Assembly (NCBI GenBank): GCA_947624225.1
Contig: CANQJF010000005.1
Coordinates: 1-64,000, forward strand
Direction: 5' to 3'
DNA from: an uncultured Clostridia bacterium
Lineage (GTDB): Bacteria > Bacillota > Clostridia > Christensenellales > Borkfalkiaceae
Length of the DNA stretch: 64,000 nt
In this document: positions 34,201-42,735 of the stretch, in pieces
Layout: each line of letters begins with the position of its first letter
Numbering within the stretch: the stretch's first letter is position 1
Notes under the pieces: generated by a model
Databases searched by the model: none
What the model saw: the letters and a program-made list of their open reading frames with translations, nothing else
Told to the model about the DNA's origin: nothing
Program-made: the position numbers and the translations under genes

Positions 34201-34719
34201 TCACATTGCGGGGCCGGTTGCGGAGGGCGCATACGTCCTTGCCGCCAACTCCTGATTGAGGGCATACAGCCCCTTGGCGTCGGTGCCGAAGAGCTTCATC
34301 TTTTTGATCATATCCTCTGCGTTGGTCTCCTCCTCGCCCTGCTCCTTGATGAACCAATCGAGGAACTGCATGGTCTTATAATCTTTCTGCTCGAAGGCCT
34401 CGTGGTAGATAGCCGTGATCAGAGAGGTGACATACTGCTCGTGCTCATAGCCCGCCTCCAAGGGCGCGAGATGGTTCTGAAGCGTCTTGTCGGGCATTGC
34501 GATGGCCTTGAATTGCACTCTGATCCCGTTGTTGATCAAATATCTGCGGATCATGAAAGCGTGGTCGCGCTCCTCTTGCGCCTGCACCTCATACCAATGC
34601 GCAAAGCCGTCGAGACCCTCGTCGGCATAGTAGTTGGCAAAATCCAGATACAGATATGCCGAATAGAGCTCTTTGTTGATCTGGTCGTTTAAAAGTTCTG
34701 CAATTTTTTTGTTTAACAT
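34201..34719 (-). CDS. ftn: Non-haem ferritin
   Basis: 172 residues, four-helix bundle. It stores iron by oxidising Fe(II) at a ferroxidase centre; 24 subunits form the shell. The ferroxidase ligands are visible: Glu in NKELYSAYLYLD, the EERDHAF helix (E-x-x-H), and a later Glu/Gln set in WFIKEQGEEETNAEDMIKK. The length and pattern match bacterial FtnA rather than Dps or bacterioferritin (no haem Met). Start at 34719, with GGAGG upstream; the open frame before it is leader. It is monocistronic with a clear promoter. Confidence 0.95.
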   Translation of the reverse strand: MLNKKIAELLNDQINKELYSAYLYLDFANYYADEGLDGFAHWYEVQAQEERDHAFMIRRYLINNGIRVQFKAIAMPDKTLQNHLAPLEAGYEHEQYVTSLITAIYHEAFEQKDYKTMQFLDWFIKEQGEEETNAEDMIKKMKLFGTDAKGLYALNQELAARTYAPSATGPAM

Positions 34720-34747
34720 TGTGATACCCTCCTTTGGTACGGCAAAC

Positions 34748-34776
34748 AGTATAGCACTGCAATTTTCAAAAATCAA
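34748..34776 (-). promoter_or_regulatory. Ferritin promoter
   Basis: Minus strand: TTGATT (34776-34771), 17 bases, TATACT (34753-34748). Confidence 0.75.
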
Positions 34777-34884
34777 GCATTCTGCACGAAAAAATTCCCG
34801 CAAACTCTCATCAAAATCCCGCTTTCAGGCGGAAACGCGCGGCGGTCCGCTTTGCATGAGCCGCATTGTTTTTGGAAACGCAAA

Positions 34885-34900
34885 CGCGGACATGGTATGG
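34885..34900 (+). repeat. Polar intergenic motif, copy 3
   Basis: CGCGGACATGGTATGG, between the ferritin and DegV genes. Confidence 0.7.
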
Positions 34901-34936
34901 CTTAAAACCGTCCACGAAAAAATTTATAACTTCAAA

Positions 34937-34960
34937 CCGCGGACATGGTATAGGGATACG
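34937..34960 (+). repeat. Polar intergenic motif, copy 4
   Basis: CCGCGGACATGGTATAGGGA followed by TACGACGTCA. The right-hand extension GGGATACGrCGTCA is shared with copy 6 at 37362. Confidence 0.7.
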
Positions 34961-34984
34961 ACGTCATACTGCTTATTTGACGCT

Positions 34985-35001
34985 TTGGACATGGTATGGG
35001 G
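34985..35001 (+). repeat. Polar intergenic motif, copy 5
   Basis: TTGGACATGGTATGGGG, immediately beside the DegV stop codon. Confidence 0.65.
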
Positions 35002-35004
35002 CAA

Positions 35005-35859
35005 TCAATTGGAGAAGAACGCGACGCCTACGGCATTGGGCCCGACGTGGGCGCCGATGGTGCTGCCGATCAGGTGGGCCGGGATGCTGTTCGGGTCGTC
35101 GATATGGCCCGTCCAAAGCGCCGCGCTGTCGTGCAGATATTTTTTGAGATATTCATCGGAGAGCCCCGAATACATGAGCGCATAGGGCATGGAGAAATCG
35201 ATCCCGCCGCACTTTTCTACGAGTTGCATCAACAGGTTGTTGCTCCGCTTGCTCCCAATTGTCTTGCCCACGAGCTTAACCTCCCCGCCGACGACCGAGA
35301 CGACGGGCTTCACCGAGAGCATCTCGCCGGCAAGGGCCGCCACGCCCGAAATTCTCCCGCCCTTTCTCAAATATTTCAGCGTGTCGACGACGGCGATGAG
35401 CCGGATCTTCTTTTTCTTTTCGTTCAGTTCCTCGGCAACCGTGCCCGCGTCCTGCCCGCCCGCGAGGAGGCGCAACGCGTACTCGCCGAGAATACGCTCC
35501 CCCGCAGCGGCGTTCAGGCTGTCCACCGCAAAGACCTGCCCCGGATAGCGCTTGGCGGCATTTTTGGCGCATGCAAATGTCCCCGAAAGTTTGGAGGAAA
35601 GGGTGATCGCGATCACTTGGTCGCCCGCCCGCGTCATTTTCTCGAATTCCTCTCCCCACCGATATTCGTTGATTTGGCTGGTCTTGGGGAACCCGTCCTC
35701 CTCGATCAACTTCTCGAAAAACTGCTTGTGCGAAAGGTTGACCCCGTCCAAAAAGGTTTCCCCGCCCAGCCTTACTTCCACCGGGATCATCGAGATCCCC
35801 ATTTGCTCCGCCTCTGCCTGCTCGATGTCGGAGGCGCTGTCCATCAAAATTCTGACCAT
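35005..35859 (-). CDS. degV: DegV-family fatty-acid-binding protein
   Basis: 284 residues. DegV/FakB proteins bind a fatty acid and present it to a kinase (FakA) for phosphorylation in phospholipid synthesis. Visible family marks: the N-terminal MDSASDI, the FPKTSQIN segment with the conserved TSQ, ITLSSKLSGTFACAKNAA (the lipid/phosphate loop), DTLKYLRKGGRISGVAALAG, and the C-terminal GSTIGAHVGPNAVGVAFF with the GPG-like end. Start 35859, with GGAGAGGGTG, only 4 bases after the upstream membrane-protein gene, so they form an operon. No FakA kinase is in the window. Confidence 0.93.
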   Translation of the reverse strand: MVRILMDSASDIEQAEAEQMGISMIPVEVRLGGETFLDGVNLSHKQFFEKLIEEDGFPKTSQINEYRWGEEFEKMTRAGDQVIAITLSSKLSGTFACAKNAAKRYPGQVFAVDSLNAAAGERILGEYALRLLAGGQDAGTVAEELNEKKKKIRLIAVVDTLKYLRKGGRISGVAALAGEMLSVKPVVSVVGGEVKLVGKTIGSKRSNNLLMQLVEKCGGIDFSMPYALMYSGLSDEYLKKYLHDSAALWTGHIDDPNSIPAHLIGSTIGAHVGPNAVGVAFFSN

Positions 35860-35863
35860 AACA

Positions 35864-36628
35864 TCACCCTCTCCGACCGGACGAATCGTCCTCGTCCTGC
35901 ATCACCGCCGCAACCTGCGCACTGCGGGTGCGACGGGCGGAGAACATGTTGTTTTGGAAGTCGAACTTCCACTTGCCGTCGACTTTGTCAAAGCGATTCC
36001 ACAGCCACAATAGGTAGCCGAGCACGACAAAGACCGCCATCAGCCCCAACACCCAGAGCACAACGCCGCCGTAACCGAGCTCATTCGCATCGAGGAAGAA
36101 GTAGGGATAGGTGAATCCGGGAATGACGGCGCCCAAGATAAAGATGTACCCCACATAGATGAGCGGGATGATGAGGCTGTATAGGGGCGCAAAGACGGAG
36201 ATCGTCCGCTTCTCGTCGAACAGGATGTAGTCCAAAATAAAGAGCAGGGGCGCGAGGAAATGATAGGACATGTTCCCGATGTTCCGCCAATAGTCGGCCT
36301 CCAAGGGCGATTGCAGCAGGAAGATGACGACGAGGAACGTGACGAGGATCATGATGACCGTCATGAATTTGAACGTGCGGAGTTTGCGGTTACACCCCTC
36401 CGTCTCGCCCCCGCGCACGCGCTTCACTGTGTCGGCGAGCACAATGACGGAGACGACAAGCACAAAATAATTGCTGATGTTGGTGTAAAATTTTAAAAAA
36501 TCCCACGAAAACTCGTTCCCGCCGTTTTTCCCGATGTAGAAAATGCCGAGCGACAGCAGACAGGCAAATGCCGAGACGACGCACAGCACGACGCGATATA
36601 TGAGTTGCGTGACAAGATTTTTACACAT
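35864..36628 (-). CDS. Pr6Pr-type membrane protein
   Basis: 254 residues, six to seven membrane helices. The sequence matches the Pr6Pr/FAR-17a/AIG1-like group: WDFLKFYTNISNYFVLVVSV in the second helix, a conserved His-Pro-type helix YHFLAPLLFILDYILFDEKR, and a GFTYPYFFLD loop. Some eukaryotic relatives are lipid hydrolases; bacterial function is unknown. The GTG 15 bases upstream is unlikely; the ATG at 36628 has GGAGGG at a suitable distance. Pairing with a DegV fatty-acid binder hints at a lipid-related role, which is inference. Confidence 0.8.
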   Translation of the reverse strand: MCKNLVTQLIYRVVLCVVSAFACLLSLGIFYIGKNGGNEFSWDFLKFYTNISNYFVLVVSVIVLADTVKRVRGGETEGCNRKLRTFKFMTVIMILVTFLVVIFLLQSPLEADYWRNIGNMSYHFLAPLLFILDYILFDEKRTISVFAPLYSLIIPLIYVGYIFILGAVIPGFTYPYFFLDANELGYGGVVLWVLGLMAVFVVLGYLLWLWNRFDKVDGKWKFDFQNNMFSARRTRSAQVAAVMQDEDDSSGRRG

Positions 36629-36736
36629 AGAACAGCCCTCCACTTTTAAAATATTTTTGCACGCCCACCCCTATGATGGGACGTTTTGCAATCTACTCAT
36701 GTCGAAGCTTATGCCGAGGCATTTTTTGAAACCCAC

Positions 36737-37195
36737 TCACGACGGGTCCGATGGGTCGTACCGTTTGCAAATCTTTGTCAGATTTTTCGAGATGAGCCCG
36801 AGCGAACGGTAGAGCCCGTCGCGCGCGTCCTCCGAGATCCCCGCGCTGCCCTCTTCGAGGATGGCAGAAATTTTCTCGGCGACGATGCCCGCGATCTCCT
36901 CCCCCCGCTCCGTGAGGCGGATGGGATTTTTATACTTTCGCTCGCTCCTTTCGACATAGACGAGCCCCGCCTCGCTCAGCTCTTTCACCGTTCGGGACAT
37001 CATCCCCTTGTCCTCGCCGCACATCTCGCCGAGCCTGGTCAAACTCGCCCCCTCGCTGCAATTGTAGAGCCAAAACAGACAGTGCACCTGCCTCCCTTTT
37101 AACCCGAGCGCCGCCATTTCGGCGTTCTTGATCCTTTGAACACACCGCGATATGTTGATCAACAGCAAAGAAAATGTCGTGTATCGTTGTTCCAT
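36737..37195 (-). CDS. MarR-family regulator
   Basis: 152 residues. Winged-helix features are LKGRQVHCLFWLYNCSEGASLTRLGEMCGEDKGMMSRTVKELSEAGLVYVERSERKYKNPIRLTERG in the usual MarR order (residues ~35-110), flanked by dimerisation helices. Start at 37195 with GAGAGGGAAAA. Its promoter has a perfect TTGTTG-N6-CAACAA dyad over the -35 box, so autorepression is likely. It precedes the Pr6Pr and DegV genes by 108 bases on the same strand and may control them. Confidence 0.9.
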   Translation of the reverse strand: MEQRYTTFSLLLINISRCVQRIKNAEMAALGLKGRQVHCLFWLYNCSEGASLTRLGEMCGEDKGMMSRTVKELSEAGLVYVERSERKYKNPIRLTERGEEIAGIVAEKISAILEEGSAGISEDARDGLYRSLGLISKNLTKICKRYDPSDPS

Positions 37196-37214
37196 ATTTT
37201 CCCTCTCGGCTGAT

Positions 37215-37246
37215 ATCATACGCCATTTTTGTTGTCTTGTCAACAA
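37215..37246 (-). promoter_or_regulatory. marR promoter with overlapping operator
   Basis: Minus strand: TTGACA (37243-37238), 17 bases, TATGAT (37220-37215). The dyad TTGTTG-TCTTGT-CAACAA (37229-37246) covers the -35 box, typical of MarR autoregulation. Confidence 0.75.
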
Positions 37247-37361
37247 TTTAAACGCACGAATCCAATGTTTTTTTATCCTCCCTCGGGCTTAATTCCCGCC
37301 CGCATGCTCTCCGCGGGTGGCCGTGCGCCTTGAAAATGCACCTCAAACTTCTAACGCCCAT

Positions 37362-37390
37362 CCTCGGACATGGTATGGGGATACGGCGTC
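37362..37390 (+). repeat. Polar intergenic motif, copy 6
   Basis: CCTCGGACATGGTATGGGGA then TACGGCGTC. It shares the right-hand extension with copy 4. Confidence 0.7.
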
Positions 37391-37407
37391 AGATTCAGAC
37401 CGCACCA

Positions 37408-37425
37408 CCTCGGACACGGTATGGG
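37408..37425 (+). repeat. Polar intergenic motif, copy 7
   Basis: CCTCGGACACGGTATGGG (one mismatch) followed by CCTTTTCCGTC, about 27 bases from the operon terminator. Confidence 0.65.
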
Positions 37426-37451
37426 CCTTTTCCGTCAAAGACGCAAAAAAA

Positions 37452-37481
37452 ATCGGAACGAATGCGTTCATCCGTTCCGAT
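37452..37481 (-). terminator. Terminator of the polysaccharide-use operon
   Basis: ATCGGAACG pairs with CGTTCCGAT. The minus strand runs into TTTTTTTTGCG, 24 bases after the GH2 stop codon. Confidence 0.9.
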
Positions 37482-37504
37482 CCTTTTCATTCATGCACGG
37501 TTTG

Positions 37505-39238
37505 CTATTCTTTGCCCTCCGTGATGCGCTTGATCCGCTCACAATCGAACTTCGGCGTGCGGTCGGGATAGAGGAGCCCGTTCACCTCCTGCTGCACATC
37601 TGTGAGCTGGGTGTAACAGAACCCGCGAAATTCGGGATGGGCATACACGCCCCGCACGAGATCTGCATAGCGGGCATAGAACGCCTCCGCGTCCTGTGCG
37701 CCGTCGTTGTAGCCCCAATTGCCGTCCTTCGTCTCGTCCGACATCGCAATGCCCCCGAACTCGGTGAGGAGAACGGGCTGTCCGCGGTAGGCACATCCCT
37801 CCGCCATCAGCCGCCGCCCCTGCGGATAGAGCTCGTGATAGCGGTCGGCGCGGTATTTCTCCGCAAAGAGACTGCTGTCATAGGCATAATCGTGAATGCC
37901 GAGCAAATCGGTCGCATCAAGGCATTCCCAGCCGTCGTTGGTGGAGATGAGGCGGGTGGGGTCCAGCGCCTTGGTCGCATAGTAGAGGGCGCGGGCGAAG
38001 TTCTGCTGTGCGGGGTCGGAGACGATATTCCGCACGCCCCAACTCTCGTTGAGCGGGACATAGGCGATGACGCTCGCAAACAAGCTCGCCTCGCGGACGA
38101 TCTTCGCCCATTCGGAGGCGATGCGCGCCTCCTCCTGTGCGCAAAACTCATAGGCAGACGGCATCTCGCACCAAGTGAGGAAGCCGAGCTCCTCCGCATA
38201 GTAGTAGAAGTAGGGATCCTCGAACTTCTGGTGCTTGCGCGCGCCGTTGAAACCCATCGCCATGGCGAGGCGGATATCCTCTTTGAGCGCCTCCGCGCTT
38301 GGCGGTGTGATGCCGCTCTCCTCCCAATAGCCTTGGTCGAGGATGAGCCGCTGGAAGAGCGGTTCGTTGTTGAGAACGATGTTGTTCCCGTCTACGGTGA
38401 GTTTGCGGAACCCGAAGCGCGCCGCGGCGGCATCGACGAGCTTCCCGCCCCGATACAGCCTGAATTGCGCGCCGAACAGCACGGGATGCCGGGGGCTCCA
38501 CGCATAGTCGGCATCCACCGCGTTGGGCTCTTTGAGCTTAAAGGAATAGCGGGTGCGCTTGCCGTCCAGCCCGAAGCGAACTTTTTTGAGTTCCTCTCCT
38601 TGCAGGGAGACGACGATCTCCGCTTCGTCCGCATGGCCCGCGGTGACGATCTCGCCCGAGACGGAGCAAGTGTCGTAATCGGGGAAGAGAGTGTGGGACA
38701 GGATGGCGTCCTCCCCCACCCAATCGATCCAGACGCTCTGCCAGATGCCCGTGTTGGGGATATACCAGCAGGCGAAGCGCTCTCCCGTCCAGCTCTGTTT
38801 GCCGCGCGGGAAAGCGGGATCGAACGGGTCATGGCAGCGCACAACGATGGTGTTCTTTCCCCGCTTCAACAGCTTTGTGATGTCCGCGGTAAAGGGCGCA
38901 TAGCCTCCCTCGTGGGATATGGCATGCTTGCCGTTGATCCAAACGTCCGTCTCATAATCTGCCCCGTTGAAGGAGAGCAGGGCGTGCCTGCCCCCCTTCG
39001 CTTCGAACGTTCTCTTATACCACACGCACGGGTGAACGGCGGCATCGCCGATCCCGCTCGCGGGATACTGATAGCAAAAAGGCACGTTGATTTTGAGGGG
39101 GAAAGTCACCCGCCCCGTGTCGTAACCCTTTGCAAGTCCCTCGTCTCCATCGTCGAACGCAAATTCCCATTCTCCGTTGAGAGCGAGCCAATCTTTTCTT
39201 TGGAATTGAGGGCGAGGATATTCTGTTCTCTGTCGCAT
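37505..39238 (-). CDS. Glycoside hydrolase family 2 enzyme
   Basis: 577 residues with no signal peptide, so cytosolic. Domain order: sugar-binding jelly roll (WLALNGEWEFAFDDG...GYAPFTADITKLLKRGKNTIVVRCHDP), Ig-like domain, TIM barrel. The catalytic pair is the acid/base Glu in PLNESWG (~residue 393) and the nucleophile Glu in LLTEFGG (~489), each at its family position. GH2 covers beta-galactosidase, beta-mannosidase, beta-glucuronidase and arabinosidase activities; which one cannot be told. It is the last gene of the operon, 19 bases after the GH43 lipoprotein gene, and would split imported oligosaccharides. GAGGGAGA precedes the ATG. Confidence 0.93.
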   Translation of the reverse strand: MRQRTEYPRPQFQRKDWLALNGEWEFAFDDGDEGLAKGYDTGRVTFPLKINVPFCYQYPASGIGDAAVHPCVWYKRTFEAKGGRHALLSFNGADYETDVWINGKHAISHEGGYAPFTADITKLLKRGKNTIVVRCHDPFDPAFPRGKQSWTGERFACWYIPNTGIWQSVWIDWVGEDAILSHTLFPDYDTCSVSGEIVTAGHADEAEIVVSLQGEELKKVRFGLDGKRTRYSFKLKEPNAVDADYAWSPRHPVLFGAQFRLYRGGKLVDAAAARFGFRKLTVDGNNIVLNNEPLFQRLILDQGYWEESGITPPSAEALKEDIRLAMAMGFNGARKHQKFEDPYFYYYAEELGFLTWCEMPSAYEFCAQEEARIASEWAKIVREASLFASVIAYVPLNESWGVRNIVSDPAQQNFARALYYATKALDPTRLISTNDGWECLDATDLLGIHDYAYDSSLFAEKYRADRYHELYPQGRRLMAEGCAYRGQPVLLTEFGGIAMSDETKDGNWGYNDGAQDAEAFYARYADLVRGVYAHPEFRGFCYTQLTDVQQEVNGLLYPDRTPKFDCERIKRITEGKE

Positions 39239-39256
39239 GTTCTCCCTCTCTATTTC

Positions 39257-41758
39257 TTATTTTCCGAACTCCTGCAACTTCTTGGCAACTTCCGCACTGT
39301 CCTGCGTGGCGGAGTAGTTGGTGATCTTCATGGGCGTGTTGAAAGAGAAGAACCCGATGGCGGCTTTGAGATCCTCATCGAACACGTTGAAATCGTTCTT
39401 TTCGATGACGAGGGTCCCGTTGCAGATGAAGTAGAACGCCGCGCCCTTGCGAATGACTTCGAGGGTGACCGTGTTCCCGTTCTTATACTGCATGCCGGGG
39501 ACATCTTTGAGCGTTTCGTCCTGTCCCCACAGCCAATCGGTGTCGCTCATGTTGCGCTGGGCGCATCCGACCCGCCCGAGGGTGTAGTTGTTGGCGGCGT
39601 CCACATAGTAGATGATGGTGTTGTGGATGTCGTTGCCGAGCTCGTCCTTATCCTCGCAACGGATGGCAAAGCCGAACTTGGGATATTGGTCGTTGGCATA
39701 GCCCCTGTCCGCCGTGACGGTGAGCGTCGCCTTGGCATAGAACTCCGTGGAGAAGATATCCTTGAAGAAAGCGAACTGGTCGCGCGCGCCCGTCTGCAAG
39801 ATATAGGAATCCGCGGTGCCCTTGTCGTTATCGACGTTGAATCCGTCGGTGGTCTTGATGTAGGAGGAGGGCTTGCCGTCCACCTCGACCGCGCCGAACG
39901 TCACGCTGTTTCTCTCGATGTGGGGAGAGCCGTACGTCGCGTTCTCATAGGTATACTCCTCAAAGGAATCGACGCCCTTGCACGCAACGTCCTTGCCGAG
40001 CACCACGAGCTCGCCGACGGCAAACTCTTCCGCGCCTGCGGGCATGTCGATGACAATGCGCATCTCCTTGATGGGAAGTTCCGCAAACTCCGCGATTGCC
40101 GCTCCGCCCGGACGGATGAGCCCGCTCTCGTCCTCGAAGCACCAATCCCAGTCGAAACCGAGGTTCTCGATGACAGCGGTCGCCGTGTCGCCGTTGGATC
40201 TGAGGTAGTCCATCTCGACGGATCTCACCGCGCTGAACGTGGTCTCATAGTCCCAAGAGTTGTAGATAAGGAAGCCGCGCGCCGTGACGGGGTTGGCCCA
40301 TTTGAGAACGATCTCATTGGTCTTGGCCGTAAAGGTGCACTCGTCGCCGAGGCTGAGGTCGCGATATTTGAGCAGGCCGTCGGTGAGCAGGGCAAGGTTG
40401 TCGTCCCCATCCGCATTCTTCCCGTTTACGGTGACGGTCGCGGAGGGCGCGATGTTCTTATAGCCCGAAATTGCCTCGGGAAGAGGTTGGAGGGACCAGC
40501 TGGGGCCGTTGGTGTGCATGACCGTATCCCCCGCTTCGTTCTCCGCCCACACCACTCTGTCCACTGCGAGCGCACGGCCGTTGGAGATATCCTGCCTGTT
40601 GCGGAACGTGTGGTAGGCAATGAAGAGCTCGTCGCCCACTTCCACAAAGCTGTGGTGGCCCGCACTCTTGATGTGCGTCCAATCGGGGCTCGACGCGATC
40701 ACGGTGCCGCCGTCCTCTTCGGGGATCTTCTTAAAGACGCCGAGAGGGTCGTCGGAGGTGGCCTGCATCACGCGGTAGGTCTCATCGGTGTAGCCGTTGA
40801 TGGAGTAAGTGAGGTAGTAGGTGCCGTCGTGATAATACATGAACGGCCCCTCGTTGATGTGCCCCTCGACTTCTTCGAGGTCGGGAGTATGGGTGTCGGG
40901 ATTGTGATATCTTTCGAGCGAGCTGTAACCGGGTGCGGTGAGCTCCGTGAGGGTGGTGTAGTCGGGCGTAAACCAATCTTTCATCTTCATGCCGAAGAGG
41001 TGGGTGCCGTCCCGGTCGCCCGATCCGACGATATCATACCATCCGAAGTAGAGGTATTTGTCTCCCGTGGCGGGATCGATGAACGGGCTTGCATCGAGCG
41101 CGCAATCAAAGCCCATGTCGCGATATTTCTGCGGGATGGCCGTGTTGCTCTCGTGGAGGTCGATGACGGGTTGGTCGGGGCCGATCTGCTTCATATCCGC
41201 ATTTTCGCGGCGAGGCGTGGTAAAGGGGCCCTTGGGCGACTTGGAGGAGGCGACGGAGAGGCACAGTCTGCATTCGGGACCCAAATTCTCGTTCTGGTTC
41301 CACGCGTTGTAGACCATGTAATAGGTCTTGTCCTTCTTGTCGTAAACGACTTCGGGCGCCCAATAGTTATCGGTGGCCCACGCCACGGAAAAATCGGGGC
41401 TGAGCGCGAGGCCCGTCGTCTCCCAATGGGAGAGGTCCTTGGAGCGCCACGCCTGATAGCCGTGTCCGTTGATCTCGTCGCTCGTTCCATAGGCATAGAA
41501 CCAGCCCTGCTCTTCGCCCTCCGTGATATAGATGACGGAGGGGTCCGCGACGCCGAATTCGAGGGAGTTCACATAGAAGAGGTTGGCGTTGTAGTCGTGC
41601 GCGGAGTCCTCCATCGCACTGAGCTTTTCCGCCTCATAGTGAAATTCCACCTTCTCTTCTTGCGGTTTGTCGTCGCCGCAAGCGGCGAGCGCGGGAATGG
41701 TCCCCGCCGTCATGCAGAGCGCGAGAACGACGGAAGAGAATTTTGCGAGTTTATTCAT
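39257..41758 (-). CDS. GH43-type glycosidase lipoprotein
   Basis: 833 residues. The signal peptide has the lipobox ALAAC (C27), so it is a surface-anchored enzyme. Residues ~65-400 form a five-blade propeller of the GH43 type: base Asp72 in GVADPSVIY, a middle Asp in DASPFIDPATGD, and the acid Glu in HINEGPFMYYHDGTYYLTYS (~296). The remaining ~400 residues contain beta-sandwich segments (one near 470-600, another near 640-815 resembling a LamG/GH43 C-terminal lectin-like domain). Probable substrates are arabinan, arabinoxylan or xylo-oligosaccharides. AGGAGAT lies upstream. It starts 14 bases after the permease gene, in the same operon. Confidence 0.9.
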   Translation of the reverse strand: MNKLAKFSSVVLALCMTAGTIPALAACGDDKPQEEKVEFHYEAEKLSAMEDSAHDYNANLFYVNSLEFGVADPSVIYITEGEEQGWFYAYGTSDEINGHGYQAWRSKDLSHWETTGLALSPDFSVAWATDNYWAPEVVYDKKDKTYYMVYNAWNQNENLGPECRLCLSVASSKSPKGPFTTPRRENADMKQIGPDQPVIDLHESNTAIPQKYRDMGFDCALDASPFIDPATGDKYLYFGWYDIVGSGDRDGTHLFGMKMKDWFTPDYTTLTELTAPGYSSLERYHNPDTHTPDLEEVEGHINEGPFMYYHDGTYYLTYSINGYTDETYRVMQATSDDPLGVFKKIPEEDGGTVIASSPDWTHIKSAGHHSFVEVGDELFIAYHTFRNRQDISNGRALAVDRVVWAENEAGDTVMHTNGPSWSLQPLPEAISGYKNIAPSATVTVNGKNADGDDNLALLTDGLLKYRDLSLGDECTFTAKTNEIVLKWANPVTARGFLIYNSWDYETTFSAVRSVEMDYLRSNGDTATAVIENLGFDWDWCFEDESGLIRPGGAAIAEFAELPIKEMRIVIDMPAGAEEFAVGELVVLGKDVACKGVDSFEEYTYENATYGSPHIERNSVTFGAVEVDGKPSSYIKTTDGFNVDNDKGTADSYILQTGARDQFAFFKDIFSTEFYAKATLTVTADRGYANDQYPKFGFAIRCEDKDELGNDIHNTIIYYVDAANNYTLGRVGCAQRNMSDTDWLWGQDETLKDVPGMQYKNGNTVTLEVIRKGAAFYFICNGTLVIEKNDFNVFDEDLKAAIGFFSFNTPMKITNYSATQDSAEVAKKLQEFGK

Positions 41759-41772
41759 GATATCTCCTTAAA

Positions 41773-42735
41773 TTAGTCTTTCAGTCCGCTCGAGACGATG
41801 CCCGAGATGAAGTACCGCTGGGTGAAGAAATACACGGTAAGCATGGGGACGAGCGCCACAATGCTGGCCGCCATAACCACGTTGGATCTCCTCTCATAGG
41901 TATCCGCGATGTTGTTGAGGGCGACTTGCAGCGTGTGGAGACGGTCCTCGTGCAGGTAGAGCAACGGGCCGAGGTAGTCGTTATACCCTCCGATGAATCC
42001 CAAGAGCCCCTGTGCCAAAAGGGCGGGGACGGCGAGCGGCACCATGATCCGGAAGAAGATGCCGAAGTAGCCGAGCCCGTCGAGCTTGGAGGCCTCGATG
42101 AGGCTGTCGGGAATGCCCGAATAGAACTGCCGCATAAAGAACACGCACGCGGCGGCACCGAACATTCCGGGGATCATGAGGGGCAACGGGGTGTTGATCC
42201 AGCCGATGGAGTCATAGATGACGTATTGCGGCACGATCATGATGGTCCCCGGGATCATCATCGTTCCCAAGAGGAGGGAATACATCCACTTCTTCGAGCG
42301 GAAGCGCAACTTGGAAAAGGCGTATGCCGAGATCGAAGAGGTGAGGAGCCCCAAGATGGTGGGCGGGAGCACATAGAGCAGTGTATTGATGAAGCCGTTC
42401 ACGAGGGAAGGGAGCGTCGAATCCGACGAAGCCTTGTAGGTGAACACTTCCTGATACCCTTCGAGCGTAAAGCCCATGGGCGGCACCCACGAGAACTCGG
42501 AAGAGACTGCATCCTGCCACGTCTTAAAGGATGTGATGATGACGATGAGGAAAGGAAAGATGATGACGAGCGCATAGAGCGCGAGAATGGCATAGATCAC
42601 CGTTTTCGTGACGGTATTCATGGTCTTTCCGCTGCGCATCTTGGGCGCTCTCTCCTTGACGGGCGCCGCGGGAGGCGTTTGCCGCTCCCCGGGAAGAGAT
42701 TCTTCCGCAACGGGCATTTCAGTACGATCAGTCAT
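41773..42735 (-). CDS. Sugar ABC importer permease (MalG type)
   Basis: 320 residues. Residues 1-35 are a hydrophilic Pro/Glu-rich tail, then six membrane helices. The EAA loop that docks to the ATPase reads SLIEASKLDGLGYFGIFFRIMVPLAVPA. Start ATG 42735, with GGAGGT. It overlaps the end of the MalF-type gene by 8 bases, so the two are coupled. No ATPase gene lies in the operon; such importers commonly use a shared MsmX/UgpC-type ATPase encoded elsewhere. Confidence 0.94.
   Translation of the reverse strand: MTDRTEMPVAEESLPGERQTPPAAPVKERAPKMRSGKTMNTVTKTVIYAILALYALVIIFPFLIVIITSFKTWQDAVSSEFSWVPPMGFTLEGYQEVFTYKASSDSTLPSLVNGFINTLLYVLPPTILGLLTSSISAYAFSKLRFRSKKWMYSLLLGTMMIPGTIMIVPQYVIYDSIGWINTPLPLMIPGMFGAAACVFFMRQFYSGIPDSLIEASKLDGLGYFGIFFRIMVPLAVPALLAQGLLGFIGGYNDYLGPLLYLHEDRLHTLQVALNNIADTYERRSNVVMAASIVALVPMLTVYFFTQRYFISGIVSSGLKD

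Larger units (their letters stand above)
34720..35004. other. Spacer with ferritin promoter and three motif copies
   Basis: It holds the ferritin promoter (34748-34776) and three copies of the polar CGGACATGGTAT motif within ~120 bases. Nothing coding. Confidence 0.65.
37196..37504. other. Spacer between GH2 and marR genes
   Basis: It holds the marR promoter and operator (37215-37246), motif copies 6 and 7, and the terminator of the sugar-use operon (37452-37481). No gene. Confidence 0.7.
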
